Assembly (NCBI GenBank): GCA_024683115.1
Contig: JAIKYM010000132.1
Span: 1 to 17,565 of the forward strand
DNA from: Bacilli bacterium
GTDB taxonomy: Bacteria > Bacillota_I > Bacilli_A > RF39 > UBA660
DNA: 17,565 nucleotides
Direction of reading: 5' to 3'
Positions 8,019-15,198 of the stretch are shown piece by piece (within the stretch, counting starts at the first letter, position 1; each line of letters opens with the position of its first letter). The notes under the pieces were generated by a model. The model saw only the letters and a list, made by a program, of their open reading frames with translations, was not told the DNA's origin and made no database searches. The position numbers and the translations under genes are program-made.

Positions 8019-8540
8019 ATGGTAGAGAAGTTAACTGAAGATCAAAGAAAAGTATTAATTATTTGGGGGTTCCTTGGTTTATTCTTAGCTATCTTATTAA
8101 TAATAATTGGTAGTAAGAAATTAGCACATAAAAACAATTATGAATTAGATAAAGATTATGTGGTAGTTAAAAATTATAGTAGATACTATACAATTACAAA
8201 AATAATAGATAAGTATTATACAGCAATTAACGATGGCAGATATGATGCAGCTGTTAATATGTTAGATGATAAATATAAGAAAGATAATAATATCTCATCT
8301 GCAAATGTTAGAGATACATTAAAATATGATGTTAAAGTTTCTTTCAATGGTAGTTTAATGTGTTCAAAAAGATTTGCTAAAGGCTATACAAGTTACTATG
8401 TATCAGGTAATGTAATTGGTTCAAATGTTGATAAAGAATTTGACAAGGTATATTACGAAGTAGTTTTAAATGAGATGGAAATGAGATTTAGTATAAAGAA
8501 AATTGATGCATCTACGTTTGGAGGTGCTTGTAATGCTTAA
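8019..8540 (+). CDS. Single-pass membrane protein, possibly VirB8/NTF2-like
   Basis: The protein has 173 residues: a short charged N-terminus, one membrane helix at about 12-32 (VLIIWGFLGLFLAILLIIIG), and an extracellular domain of about 120 residues. Within that domain, ITKIIDKYYTAINDGRYDAAVNMLDDKYK is the pattern of a helix-rich opening of an NTF2-like fold, as in VirB8 and TcpC proteins that scaffold the channel. The call is by topology, size and that motif, so moderate. The RBS AGGAGAT is at 8008-8014. The 3' end overlaps the next gene by 8 bases. The next gene has the same layout, so the two may form a paired scaffold. Confidence 0.6.
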   Translation: MVEKLTEDQRKVLIIWGFLGLFLAILLIIIGSKKLAHKNNYELDKDYVVVKNYSRYYTITKIIDKYYTAINDGRYDAAVNMLDDKYKKDNNISSANVRDTLKYDVKVSFNGSLMCSKRFAKGYTSYYVSGNVIGSNVDKEFDKVYYEVVLNEMEMRFSIKKIDASTFGGACNA

Positions 8541-9021
8541 TTTTATAAAAAAATATCATAAGACATTATTATTGATTTTATTTATAGCATTAGTGATTGC
8601 TGGTATATTCTTATATAGATATATAAAAGATCATAGTGGCGAATATAAACCAGATAATAGTCCGGTTTATTATGAAATAAAGAAATACGAAGATAATCAA
8701 TATGAAGTAGTTTATCTAGATGAAGTTGATGTATTCAAAGGATATCATAAAGATTTTGTAAGATTAATGATTAATAATCCAACTATAGCCTATGATAGAT
8801 TAACAAGTGATTGTAAGAAAAATATATTTAATGATAATTATGACGATTTCTTAAAATATGTTAAGAAATTAGATAAAACTGTATTACTAACAAGTTCAGT
8901 AAGTAAATATAACAAAGATGGTGATCGTATTATCGTAGTAGATAATACTGATAGTAGTTATGTATTCTATGAAAAAGGAGTATGGAATTATTCTGTTTAT
9001 ATTAATGGAAGCATAAGATAG
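8533..9021 (+). CDS. Second single-pass membrane protein of the T4SS (start corrected)
   Basis: Read from the ATG at 8533 the protein has 162 residues: a basic N-terminus (MLNFIKKYHK), a membrane helix at about 11-30, and a soluble domain outside the cell. The frame is open to an ATG at 8503, but GGAGGTG at 8520-8526 lies 6 bases before the ATG at 8533, making that start much better and the 8-base overlap ATGCTTAA typical of this operon. The soluble part (VYYEIKKYEDNQYEVVYLDE, then FVRLMINNPTIAYDRLTSDCK) could be a second NTF2/VirB8-like fold: size, topology and the 'helices then strands' rhythm agree, but there is no diagnostic motif. It is probably a structural partner of the preceding protein. 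Confidence 0.6.
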   Translation: MLNFIKKYHKTLLLILFIALVIAGIFLYRYIKDHSGEYKPDNSPVYYEIKKYEDNQYEVVYLDEVDVFKGYHKDFVRLMINNPTIAYDRLTSDCKKNIFNDNYDDFLKYVKKLDKTVLLTSSVSKYNKDGDRIIVVDNTDSSYVFYEKGVWNYSVYINGSIR

Positions 9022-9036
9022 GAAGGAAGTGAATTT

Positions 9037-10866
9037 ATGGCTTTATCAGGTGAAGGCGTTATTGAAGATGCAAGTAGTTCAAGTGGTATGAATACATCTG
9101 GAATGACTGAATCTGTAGTAAATGGTTTGGCTGATGATAAATCTAGTGCTGGACCTAATACCGAAGGTTTAGCACCAGGAACTAAAGTTGCTCCTGGTAA
9201 AGTTGTAAATGAAAACGGTGAAGTAGAAGATAGTGCGACAAAAAAAGCATTAAAGGCTGGAGCTACTATCGCTGCTATAGCTGCTACGGCAGGAGCTGGA
9301 GCTAGTGTTGCTGGTGCAACCACTGGAGCTACGACTGCAGGAACAACTGCAAGTGCTGGAACTGCTGCTACAAATGCTGCTAAGTCAACAGCAACTGCTG
9401 CACCTAAAGGTGCTGGAGCTGGAAATAGAAACTTTTTGAATTCTGGTAACAAACCAGGAATAAAGAATAATCCACTTATGGATAAAGCCAAACAAAAAGT
9501 TGGTCAAGCAGCAAATAATGCTGTAGGTAAAGTAGCTGATAAGCTTGAAGAAAATGAAGCCATTAAAAAGGTTTCTAAAAAGCTTGAAAATGCATCTGAT
9601 ACAGTAAATAGTGCGGCATCTGCTGTTGCAAATGCAAGAAATGGTAATATTAAAGATGCAGTTAAAGATGGCAAAAAAGCTTTGAAATCAGGTAAAAAAA
9701 CAGCCAAAGATATTAAGTCACTTAAAATGAAACTAATGATAATTGGAATAGCTGGTGGTATGTTTGGCTTTTTATTAATAATTGTTATTTTCATATTAAC
9801 TTTTACTTCAGGTTTTAAAACATTAGGCGATTTTGGGTATGAAGATGGTTCATCAGGTGGTGGTACAAGTGGAGGTATGACTTCTGTTCCTACACTTGTT
9901 AGTGGACAAGTTCTAGATGAACAAGTATTAAGTATTATAAATGGTGTTGAAGATTATAGTTCTTTATCACCATCTAGACAACGTTTTGTTATTGCAGCTG
10001 CACTTGCAGTTGGAAAACCTTATAAAGAAGGCGGTAAGCCAACATCGGCATCGGTCACTGGATTAAGTGGTGGAGTTGATGCAGGTGGAATGGTTGAATG
10101 GGTATATTGGAATGCTACTCGTATTGACATAGGAGATTTAAGTCCTTCAATAATGACAAATTTAATGGGATTTATGGAAATAGATAGTACATGGTTAACT
10201 CCTGGTGATTATGGTATAAATGGCGATGATATAGCAGTTTATATGGGAAATAATCAATGGGTTCATGTAGATCCTTCTTCTGGTGTTATTGTTTTAAGTG
10301 ATGCAAGTTATACTAATTTTTGGCGATTCAAAGAAATTGAAAATATAGCTACATTAACAATTGAAGCTCCACCTAAAGGAAAATTAGAAGATGTATTCCC
10401 AAATGGTGTACCAAATTCAGAAGCTGCTATGCAAGAATATTTAACAACTATACAAGTTCCTACATTGGATAAAAATGGTCAAACTCATACTACAACTTTA
10501 ACAGTTCATAAAGCAGTAGCTGAGGATTTAAAAATAGCTTATCAACAAATGTATGATGCTGGTTTTAAAGTTTATAGTACATATTGTTATAGTTGGAGAA
10601 ATATTGCAAATTCTTCTAGTAGATCACATCATTCATATGGATTAGCATGTGATATTAATCCTAAAGAAAACTATTGTTATTATGTTAATAATGATGGTAG
10701 TGTTGGTAGTATTTGTTATGAAGGTTGGTGGAAACCTGGCGAAGATGAGTATTCAATGCCTGCTGATGGTGTAGCTGTTCAAAGTTTCTATTCTATTGGA
10801 TGGAGCTGGGGTGGAGACTGGCATACTAAGAAAGATTATATGCATTTCTCTTATACAGGTAATTAG
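9037..10866 (+). CDS. Membrane-anchored wall protein: degenerate NlpC/P60 plus M15 peptidase
   Basis: The protein has 609 residues. Residues 1-228 are an Ala/Gly/Lys-rich, probably cytosolic region. A membrane helix follows at about 234-257, then a Gly/Ser linker. Residues about 310-430 resemble an NlpC/P60 domain (AAALAVGKPYKEGG, then GVDAGGMVEWVY, then DDIAVYMGNNQWVHV), but the catalytic Cys of the usual GVDCSG is A349 and the His before IxIGNG is D398, so it should be inactive. Residues about 489-609 form an M15 D,D-carboxypeptidase/endopeptidase-type domain with SxHxxGxAxD at 530-539 (zinc ligands H532 and D539) and WSWGGDW at 589-595. D600 and H603 sit in KDYMHF, so its zinc site and catalytic residue look intact. 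It likely cuts peptidoglycan stems during channel assembly. Four cysteines in this domain could pair. The RBS is GGAAGGAAG. Confidence 0.82.
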   Translation: MALSGEGVIEDASSSSGMNTSGMTESVVNGLADDKSSAGPNTEGLAPGTKVAPGKVVNENGEVEDSATKKALKAGATIAAIAATAGAGASVAGATTGATTAGTTASAGTAATNAAKSTATAAPKGAGAGNRNFLNSGNKPGIKNNPLMDKAKQKVGQAANNAVGKVADKLEENEAIKKVSKKLENASDTVNSAASAVANARNGNIKDAVKDGKKALKSGKKTAKDIKSLKMKLMIIGIAGGMFGFLLIIVIFILTFTSGFKTLGDFGYEDGSSGGGTSGGMTSVPTLVSGQVLDEQVLSIINGVEDYSSLSPSRQRFVIAAALAVGKPYKEGGKPTSASVTGLSGGVDAGGMVEWVYWNATRIDIGDLSPSIMTNLMGFMEIDSTWLTPGDYGINGDDIAVYMGNNQWVHVDPSSGVIVLSDASYTNFWRFKEIENIATLTIEAPPKGKLEDVFPNGVPNSEAAMQEYLTTIQVPTLDKNGQTHTTTLTVHKAVAEDLKIAYQQMYDAGFKVYSTYCYSWRNIANSSSRSHHSYGLACDINPKENYCYYVNNDGSVGSICYEGWWKPGEDEYSMPADGVAVQSFYSIGWSWGGDWHTKKDYMHFSYTGN

Positions 10867-10874
10867 GTGATAAT

Positions 10875-11507
10875 ATGAAAAAGGGATTGTTATTATTAAT
10901 TGTGATATTAGGAATCATATTTGCTCCTAGATGTTTTGCTGAAGAATATGAATATGACGTAGTTGATTCATATATAGATGGCATAGCTTATTACGATGGT
11001 GTAATAGTTAAGAACTGTTGGGCATATGATTTAAATACTAGAAATTATGTTAAACTTGATGAAAATGGATATGAAATAATGCGATTAGATGATCCTAGAA
11101 AGGATCCTACATTAAAACACGGAACAATAAAAATTAAAGCTATTGTTCCTAAGAATATGAATGATGATCGTATAAGTGTTATTTTTACTGGTAGCCCATT
11201 TCATTATGAAAATATGCTAACTAAGGATAATAATTTTGAGATAACTATAGATGCTATAACTGATTTATATCGTGTTCAATGTGTTGATTTAGATAGTGAT
11301 GCTGAGATTCAATTTCCGACTGAATTAAAGGTTTATGAAGGAAAAGAGAGCGTATTAGAATTAGATTATAGTAAATATGCTATAGAAGAAAAAGTTGAAA
11401 CTAAAGAAGTTTTCAACAAAAAATATATTATATATATAGTTATGGGAGTAGTTGTATTATTCTTCCTATTACTATTATTTATGTTTATTAAAGCTAAGAA
11501 TATGTAG
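10875..11507 (+). CDS. Signal-peptide protein with C-terminal membrane anchor, unknown
   Basis: The protein has 210 residues. A clear signal peptide (MKKGLLLLIVILGIIFAPRC, cleavage probably after FA at 22) is followed by about 160 extracellular residues and a C-terminal membrane helix at about 184-206 ending in the basic tail KAKNM. The outer domain looks beta-rich (KHGTIKIKAIVPKN, SVIFTGSPFHYEN, NFEITIDAITDLYRVQC), which would suit a small Ig-like or adhesin-like fold. I recognise no family. The start is set by AGGTGAT at 10865-10871, overlapping the previous stop. The next gene has the same architecture, so the two may form a surface-exposed pair at the channel mouth; that is inference. Confidence 0.6.
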   Translation: MKKGLLLLIVILGIIFAPRCFAEEYEYDVVDSYIDGIAYYDGVIVKNCWAYDLNTRNYVKLDENGYEIMRLDDPRKDPTLKHGTIKIKAIVPKNMNDDRISVIFTGSPFHYENMLTKDNNFEITIDAITDLYRVQCVDLDSDAEIQFPTELKVYEGKESVLELDYSKYAIEEKVETKEVFNKKYIIYIVMGVVVLFFLLLLFMFIKAKNM

Positions 11508-11523
11508 AAAGGTGGTGACATAT

Positions 11524-12240
11524 ATGAAAAAGATATTTGGATTAATAATTCTATTAGTTGTTATTTTTCCATGTATAGCATTTGCTGATATGGTTAATAA
11601 TATACGTTTTTCAGTAGGTTTTACTGGAAAAGAAGGTGCTTCAAATATTGATAAAATATATGTTAAATACACTACATATTCATTTGGTGTACCAACTTCT
11701 GGTGAAGTAACATTGTTAAGAAGTGATAACTTTTCAACATTGATACAAACCACACCTATAGAAGATTTGAAATTCAATTATGCTATAGCTATTACTAGAG
11801 ATGGTACTAGAGATATTACAGGAGTTGTTAGATATAAATATACTATTACTCCAGATTATTTTAATGATTATTATGATATGTCATTGATTGCATCTTTTGA
11901 TGCTAGAGGTTTTGATGGTAAGAAATATAGAGCTAATTCAGAAATATCTAAAGAAGATTTAGAAAAAGCTAAAAATGCAGATGGTAGTTCTATTAGTTCC
12001 GTTTATCAACAAACAACAACGGTAGCTACTACAAGTCCTTCTGGGAATTCAAATACCACGAAAGTTGTTACTACTAGCCAAGCTGAGAAGGAAAAACAAG
12101 AAAGAAAAGAGAAAAATGAAGAACAGACTAAAAAGTCGCTTAATATATTAATGTATATAATTATTGGTATCGCTGTAGTAATATTTGTGTTGTTTGTAGT
12201 TACTATTGTCAAGATGAAAAGAGCAAACGATAGAGTATAG
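11524..12240 (+). CDS. Second signal-peptide/C-terminal-anchor protein, unknown (start corrected)
   Basis: From the ATG at 11524 the protein has 238 residues. The frame stays open to an ATG at 11452, but that start lies inside the preceding gene and lacks a ribosome site, while 11524 follows GAAAGGTGGTGA and gives a textbook signal peptide (MKKIFGLIILLVVIF, cut near 21). The outer domain (about 22-150) appears beta-rich, followed by a Ser/Thr/Gly-rich linker, a highly charged helix (EKEKQERKEKNEEQTKKS) and a membrane helix at about 206-230 with a basic tail. It has the same plan as the preceding protein. No family is recognised; the Thr/Ser-rich linker suggests a stalk crossing the wall. Confidence 0.62.
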   Translation: MKKIFGLIILLVVIFPCIAFADMVNNIRFSVGFTGKEGASNIDKIYVKYTTYSFGVPTSGEVTLLRSDNFSTLIQTTPIEDLKFNYAIAITRDGTRDITGVVRYKYTITPDYFNDYYDMSLIASFDARGFDGKKYRANSEISKEDLEKAKNADGSSISSVYQQTTTVATTSPSGNSNTTKVVTTSQAEKEKQERKEKNEEQTKKSLNILMYIIIGIAVVIFVLFVVTIVKMKRANDRV

Positions 12241-12266
12241 TAAATTAGTACTATATGTATTATAAT
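12236..12266 (+). promoter_or_regulatory. Inverted repeat and -10-like box upstream of virD4
   Basis: TATAGTA (12236-12242) and TACTATA (12249-12255) are perfect 7-base inverted repeats 6 bases apart, ending 5 bases before TATAAT at 12261-12266. No good -35 box is seen, so a promoter is doubtful. The gap of 51 bases is the largest inside the operon and could let virD4 be made separately from the channel genes. A weak hairpin or chance symmetry in AT-rich DNA is the alternative. Confidence 0.25.
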
Positions 12267-12291
12267 AAATAGAAAGGGAAGGGGTCGCAAA

Positions 12292-14973
12292 ATGAAACTT
12301 AAGTTAAAAATTAAGGTTACTAAGACTGATCTTACAGTATTTATTTTGTTTTGCATCGTTTTATTATATTTAAGTTCAATATCAGTAAGTAATATTTTTG
12401 CGATTATTAATACTGGTGAGTTTAAAGGTTTTAATCCAATTGATGGTTTGGTATTACCATATTTACCAGTAACATTGGTTGTATTTATTGGTGTATTAGG
12501 AGTTATTTTCTTATCTGTATCGTCAACTATATTTGAATTCTCTAAAGGTGGACCCGGTTTAAAGGTTGGACCTAAGGATTCAGATGGTTATTCAAGATGG
12601 ATGGATGAAAAAGAAATGAAGAACTCTTGGAAAATATATAAAGTTGGAGTTCAAGATGAAGATGCTGAACATGGTGGAGTAGTTTTCGTTAATGATGGTA
12701 AAAATATGTGGGTTGATGATTCTGAATATCATACATTGGTAGTCGGAGTTACTGGTTCAGGTAAAACATCTGCAGTAGTTGACCCATTAGTATATTCATT
12801 AGCTAAAGCTGGTGAATCAATGGTATTTACCGATCCTAAAGGTGAAATTTATCGTAACCATACAACATATTTAAAACATAAAGGATATAACATTGTTGTA
12901 TTAAACTTCCGTAATCCTCAAAATGGTAATGCATGGAATCCATTAATGGTTCCTTACAAATTATATAAAGAGGGTAACAGAGATAAAGCTTTAGAGTTAA
13001 TAGATGACGTTGCAAATAACGTTGTTAAGAATGATGGACCACAACAAGATCCATTCTGGCAAGATTCTGCTGCCGATTATTTAGCAGCAAATATTTTAGG
13101 ATTAATTGAAGATGCTAAAGAAAATGAAATTAATTTAAAGTCAGTTAATGTAATGACTACAGTTGGTGAAGATAAATTTGGTGGTAATTCTACATATATT
13201 AAAGAATATTTTAAATTAAAAGGTGAACAATCATCTACATATATGTTAGCATCAAATACTATCAATGCACCTCAAGATACTAAGGGTTCTATTTTATCAA
13301 CATTTAGATTAAAGATAAGAAACTTTGGTTCTAGAGATAACTTAACTGAAATGTTATCATATTCAGATTTTGATATTGCTGACATTGGTAAAAAAAAGAC
13401 AGCAGTATTTATCATAGTACAAGATGAAAAGAAGACATACCATGCACTTGCTACAATCTTTATTAAGCAAGCATACGAGGTATTAATTGATGTAGCTCAA
13501 AATAGTCCTGGTTCACATTTACCATTTAGAACAAACTTTATTCTTGATGAGTTTGCAAACATGCCGGCTTTAAAGGATATTACAACAATGGTAACTGCTG
13601 CACGTTCAAGACATATTAGATTTACATTTATCATTCAAAACTATGCACAATTGGATCAAGTTTATGGTAAAGAAGAAGCACAAACTATCAGATCAAACTG
13701 TGCAAACTTAATGTACTTACTTACTACAGAGTTAGCTGCCCTTGAAGAAATTTCTAAATTATGTGGTGAAGTTAAGAGTAAAAAAGATGATAAGACTGCA
13801 TCAGTTCCTTTAATAACTGTAGCAGACTTACAAAAATTACAATTAAATGAAGTTATTATTATACGTAATAGACAAAATCCGTTTAGAACAAAATTAAAAC
13901 AAGCATTTAACATCGATTGGGGTGACAAAGAATGGCAAGAGCCAGCAGAGTTACCAGTAAGAGAAGCTAAGGAAGTTGCTTTATTTGATGTTAAGAATTT
14001 CGTTGATGTTCGTAAACGTAGTGAAATGAAAAAGAATGGTGAACAAGCAGGAAGTCCATTTGGTGGTGGATCTTCGATGTTTGGTGGAGGTTCTTCGTCA
14101 ATGTTTGGAGATCCAATGGGTGGATCATCTATGTTTGGTGGAGGTAGTAAATCGTCTGGTTCATTACCAAGTTTCTCTGATATTATGGCAGGTGGAATGG
14201 CTGGATTAAATAGTCAACCAAAGAGATTCCCTACATTTGAGGAGTTCATGGCTGAAAGAAATAAGAAAGCTGAAACAAAACCTAGACCACAAATTGATAT
14301 TGATGAATTAGTTAAAAAGATCGATGCACAAATTGCTAGATTAGAAGAAGAAGAAAAACAAGAGAATGCTAAGAAGGAAAGATTAACTACTGAACAATCT
14401 AATCCTTTTAATCCATTTGAAGGTGGAGATAAGAAAGTATTCTTTGAAGATGAGGTTAAAGAACCTAAGTTTGAAGAAAAGAAGATTGAACCAGAAATTA
14501 CTGAAACAATTAGTAAACCAGTAAGTGGTCCTACATTCTCTAGTTTATTCGATGATAAAGTAGATGTTGTTGAAGATGTTGTTACTACTGTACCAGAGAC
14601 AATAGAAGTACAAAAAACAGTTAGTACTCCTACTCAACCAGTAGAATCAACAGTTTCACAAACATCTCCAAATTTAAATTTCCAATCAATGATAAATGAT
14701 AATGTAGGAAGTGTTGAAAGTGCACCTGTTGTAGAACCTAAAGTTGAAGTTCAACAAGTTGTACCAAAACAACCAAATCAAGTTGTTGTTCCAGTACAAA
14801 ATGTTCAAACTGTACAACCAGTTCAATCTGTTGTAACACAACCAGTACAACAAGTGATAACTCAACCAACTCAACCTCAAGTGATTACGCAAACTACAGT
14901 ACCAATTAAAGTTGATACACAATCACAAGTACTTAACAATGATGATGAGTATTTTGATGATTTCTTTGAATAA
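12292..14973 (+). CDS. virD4: VirD4/TraG-type T4SS coupling ATPase with long disordered tail
   Basis: This 893-residue protein is the coupling ATPase that recruits substrates to the channel. Two membrane helices lie at about 13-35 and 53-79. Walker A GVTGSGKT is at 152-159 and Walker B (FILDEFANMP) contains D419-E420; the TDPKGE and IIQNYAQL motifs of the VirD4/TraG family are also present. The conserved core ends near 575. The tail beyond it is unusual: SMFGGGSS-like repeats (about 588-619), a helical charged segment (about 640-705) and a Val/Gln/Pro/Thr-rich stretch ending in the acidic, aromatic NNDDEYFDDFFE. Such a tail could be a flexible receptor for substrates or partners; this is inference. 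The start follows GGGAAGGGG. The core call is firm. VirD4 marks the system as able to export selected substrates, but no relaxase is visible. Confidence 0.95.
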   Translation: MKLKLKIKVTKTDLTVFILFCIVLLYLSSISVSNIFAIINTGEFKGFNPIDGLVLPYLPVTLVVFIGVLGVIFLSVSSTIFEFSKGGPGLKVGPKDSDGYSRWMDEKEMKNSWKIYKVGVQDEDAEHGGVVFVNDGKNMWVDDSEYHTLVVGVTGSGKTSAVVDPLVYSLAKAGESMVFTDPKGEIYRNHTTYLKHKGYNIVVLNFRNPQNGNAWNPLMVPYKLYKEGNRDKALELIDDVANNVVKNDGPQQDPFWQDSAADYLAANILGLIEDAKENEINLKSVNVMTTVGEDKFGGNSTYIKEYFKLKGEQSSTYMLASNTINAPQDTKGSILSTFRLKIRNFGSRDNLTEMLSYSDFDIADIGKKKTAVFIIVQDEKKTYHALATIFIKQAYEVLIDVAQNSPGSHLPFRTNFILDEFANMPALKDITTMVTAARSRHIRFTFIIQNYAQLDQVYGKEEAQTIRSNCANLMYLLTTELAALEEISKLCGEVKSKKDDKTASVPLITVADLQKLQLNEVIIIRNRQNPFRTKLKQAFNIDWGDKEWQEPAELPVREAKEVALFDVKNFVDVRKRSEMKKNGEQAGSPFGGGSSMFGGGSSSMFGDPMGGSSMFGGGSKSSGSLPSFSDIMAGGMAGLNSQPKRFPTFEEFMAERNKKAETKPRPQIDIDELVKKIDAQIARLEEEEKQENAKKERLTTEQSNPFNPFEGGDKKVFFEDEVKEPKFEEKKIEPEITETISKPVSGPTFSSLFDDKVDVVEDVVTTVPETIEVQKTVSTPTQPVESTVSQTSPNLNFQSMINDNVGSVESAPVVEPKVEVQQVVPKQPNQVVVPVQNVQTVQPVQSVVTQPVQQVITQPTQPQVITQTTVPIKVDTQSQVLNNDDEYFDDFFE
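14053..14148 (+). repeat. SMFGGGSS-type codon repeats in the virD4 tail
   Basis: Residues about 588-619 of the VirD4 protein consist of SPFGGGSS, SMFGGGSS, SMFGDPMGGS and SMFGGGS, an in-frame degenerate repeat. The DNA shares blocks such as ATGTTTGGTGGAGG. Phe in a Gly/Ser background is a sticker-and-spacer composition, seen in self-associating disordered regions. It is also a site where slipped-strand length change could occur. Confidence 0.7.
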
Positions 14974-14980
14974 TAAATAA

Positions 14981-15009
14981 AAGATATTGTATAATCAATA
15001 TCTTTTTTT
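14981..15009. terminator. Bidirectional intrinsic terminator at the T4SS operon end
   Basis: AAGATATTG (14981-14989) and CAATATCTT (14996-15004) form a perfect 9-pair stem with a TATAAT loop. T7 follows on the plus strand (15003-15009), ending the secretion operon just after the virD4 stop. On the minus strand the stem is followed by TTTATTTATT, so it could also end transcripts coming from the 23-residue peptide gene. The -35 box of the predicted small-RNA promoter lies inside the stem. Confidence 0.8.
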
Positions 15010-15016
15010 GTATAAT
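14987..15016 (+). promoter_or_regulatory. Predicted promoter of the plus-strand small RNA
   Basis: TTGTAT (14987-14992) and TATAAT (15011-15016) are 18 bases apart, giving a predicted start near 15023. The -35 box lies in the stem of the preceding terminator. The -10 box is perfect. The RNA it would make ends at a second terminator about 75 nt on, which is the main support for it being a real small-RNA unit. Confidence 0.45.
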
Positions 15017-15022
15017 GTAGTT

Positions 15023-15097
15023 AGAGGAGTGCATCACCAAACTGATGTTATCCTTTTGTAGAGAATAGCACCTAGTTTAGACTAGATGCTTTTTTTT
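15023..15097 (+). ncRNA. Candidate ~75-nt small RNA, possible antisense regulator
   Basis: Between a promoter and a terminator lies a short non-coding unit. Its 5' part folds as AGGA (15025-15028) with TCCT (15051-15054), a 2x2 internal loop, and GCATCA (15031-15036) with TGATGT (15043-15048) around a CCAAAC loop. Its 3' part is the terminator hairpin. It matches no RNA family I recognise: not a preQ1 riboswitch, SRP RNA, 6S or hammerhead. It faces the minus-strand 23-codon gene. If that gene's transcript runs to the terminator at 14981, the small RNA is fully complementary to its 3' untranslated part. It also repeats two blocks of that gene's 5' leader (ATCACC, GATGTTATC). A regulator of the peptide is the best reading; expression is unproven. 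Confidence 0.45.
15067..15097 (+). terminator. Intrinsic terminator of the small RNA
   Basis: AGCACCTAG (15067-15075) and CTAGATGCT (15082-15090) pair over nine positions with one C-A mismatch and a TTTAGA loop, followed by T8 (15090-15097). This is a good plus-strand terminator. On the minus strand the same stem is followed by ATTCTCTAC, a poor U-tract, so it should stop transcripts from that side much less well. Confidence 0.75.
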
Positions 15098-15122
15098 GTT
15101 ATCAACCAAATACCCTGAAGAG

Positions 15123-15194
15123 TTATTCAAATATAATAAGCAAAATAATAATTACAATTAATGTAAAAATGATTAAATCACTTTTCTTAATCAT
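15123..15194 (-). CDS. 23-residue hydrophobic membrane peptide (toxin-like small ORF)
   Basis: Reading from 15194 down to a TAA at 15123, this small frame encodes MIKKSD followed by one continuous helix of Ile, Leu, Val and Phe ending IIFE: a basic start, a single membrane span and an acidic end. The ribosome site AGGAGGTGAT (15208-15199), with its AGGAGG core 8 bases from the ATG, is the best match to the 16S tail in the window, which is hard to explain by chance. A promoter is predicted upstream (-35 at 15275-15270, -10 at 15252-15247). It runs opposite to all neighbours. Such peptides are often type I toxins or small membrane-complex subunits. The hidden ribosome site and facing small RNA favour the first, but no family is recognised. 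Confidence 0.6.
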   Translation of the reverse strand: MIKKSDLIIFTLIVIIILLIIFE

Positions 15195-15198
15195 AACT

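Noticed and set aside
8503..8532. Upstream ATG codons at 8503 and 8506 for the second single-pass protein
   Set aside because: GGAGGTG at 8520-8526 serves the ATG at 8533; the earlier ATGs have no ribosome site and would add an unlikely extension.
8997..9491. Minus-strand open frame of 164 codons rich in Ala and Pro
   Set aside because: It mirrors the Ala/Gly/Lys-rich start of the NlpC/M15 gene on the other strand, lacks a ribosome site and has the biased composition of an antisense shadow.
11452..11523. Upstream ATG at 11452 for the second anchor protein
   Set aside because: It lies within the preceding gene and would bury a clean signal peptide that starts at 11524 behind its own ribosome site.
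15033..15075. Hammerhead ribozyme, suggested by CTGATG at 15042-15047
   Set aside because: The next base is T, not the A of CUGAUGA, and no GAAA with the needed stems follows.
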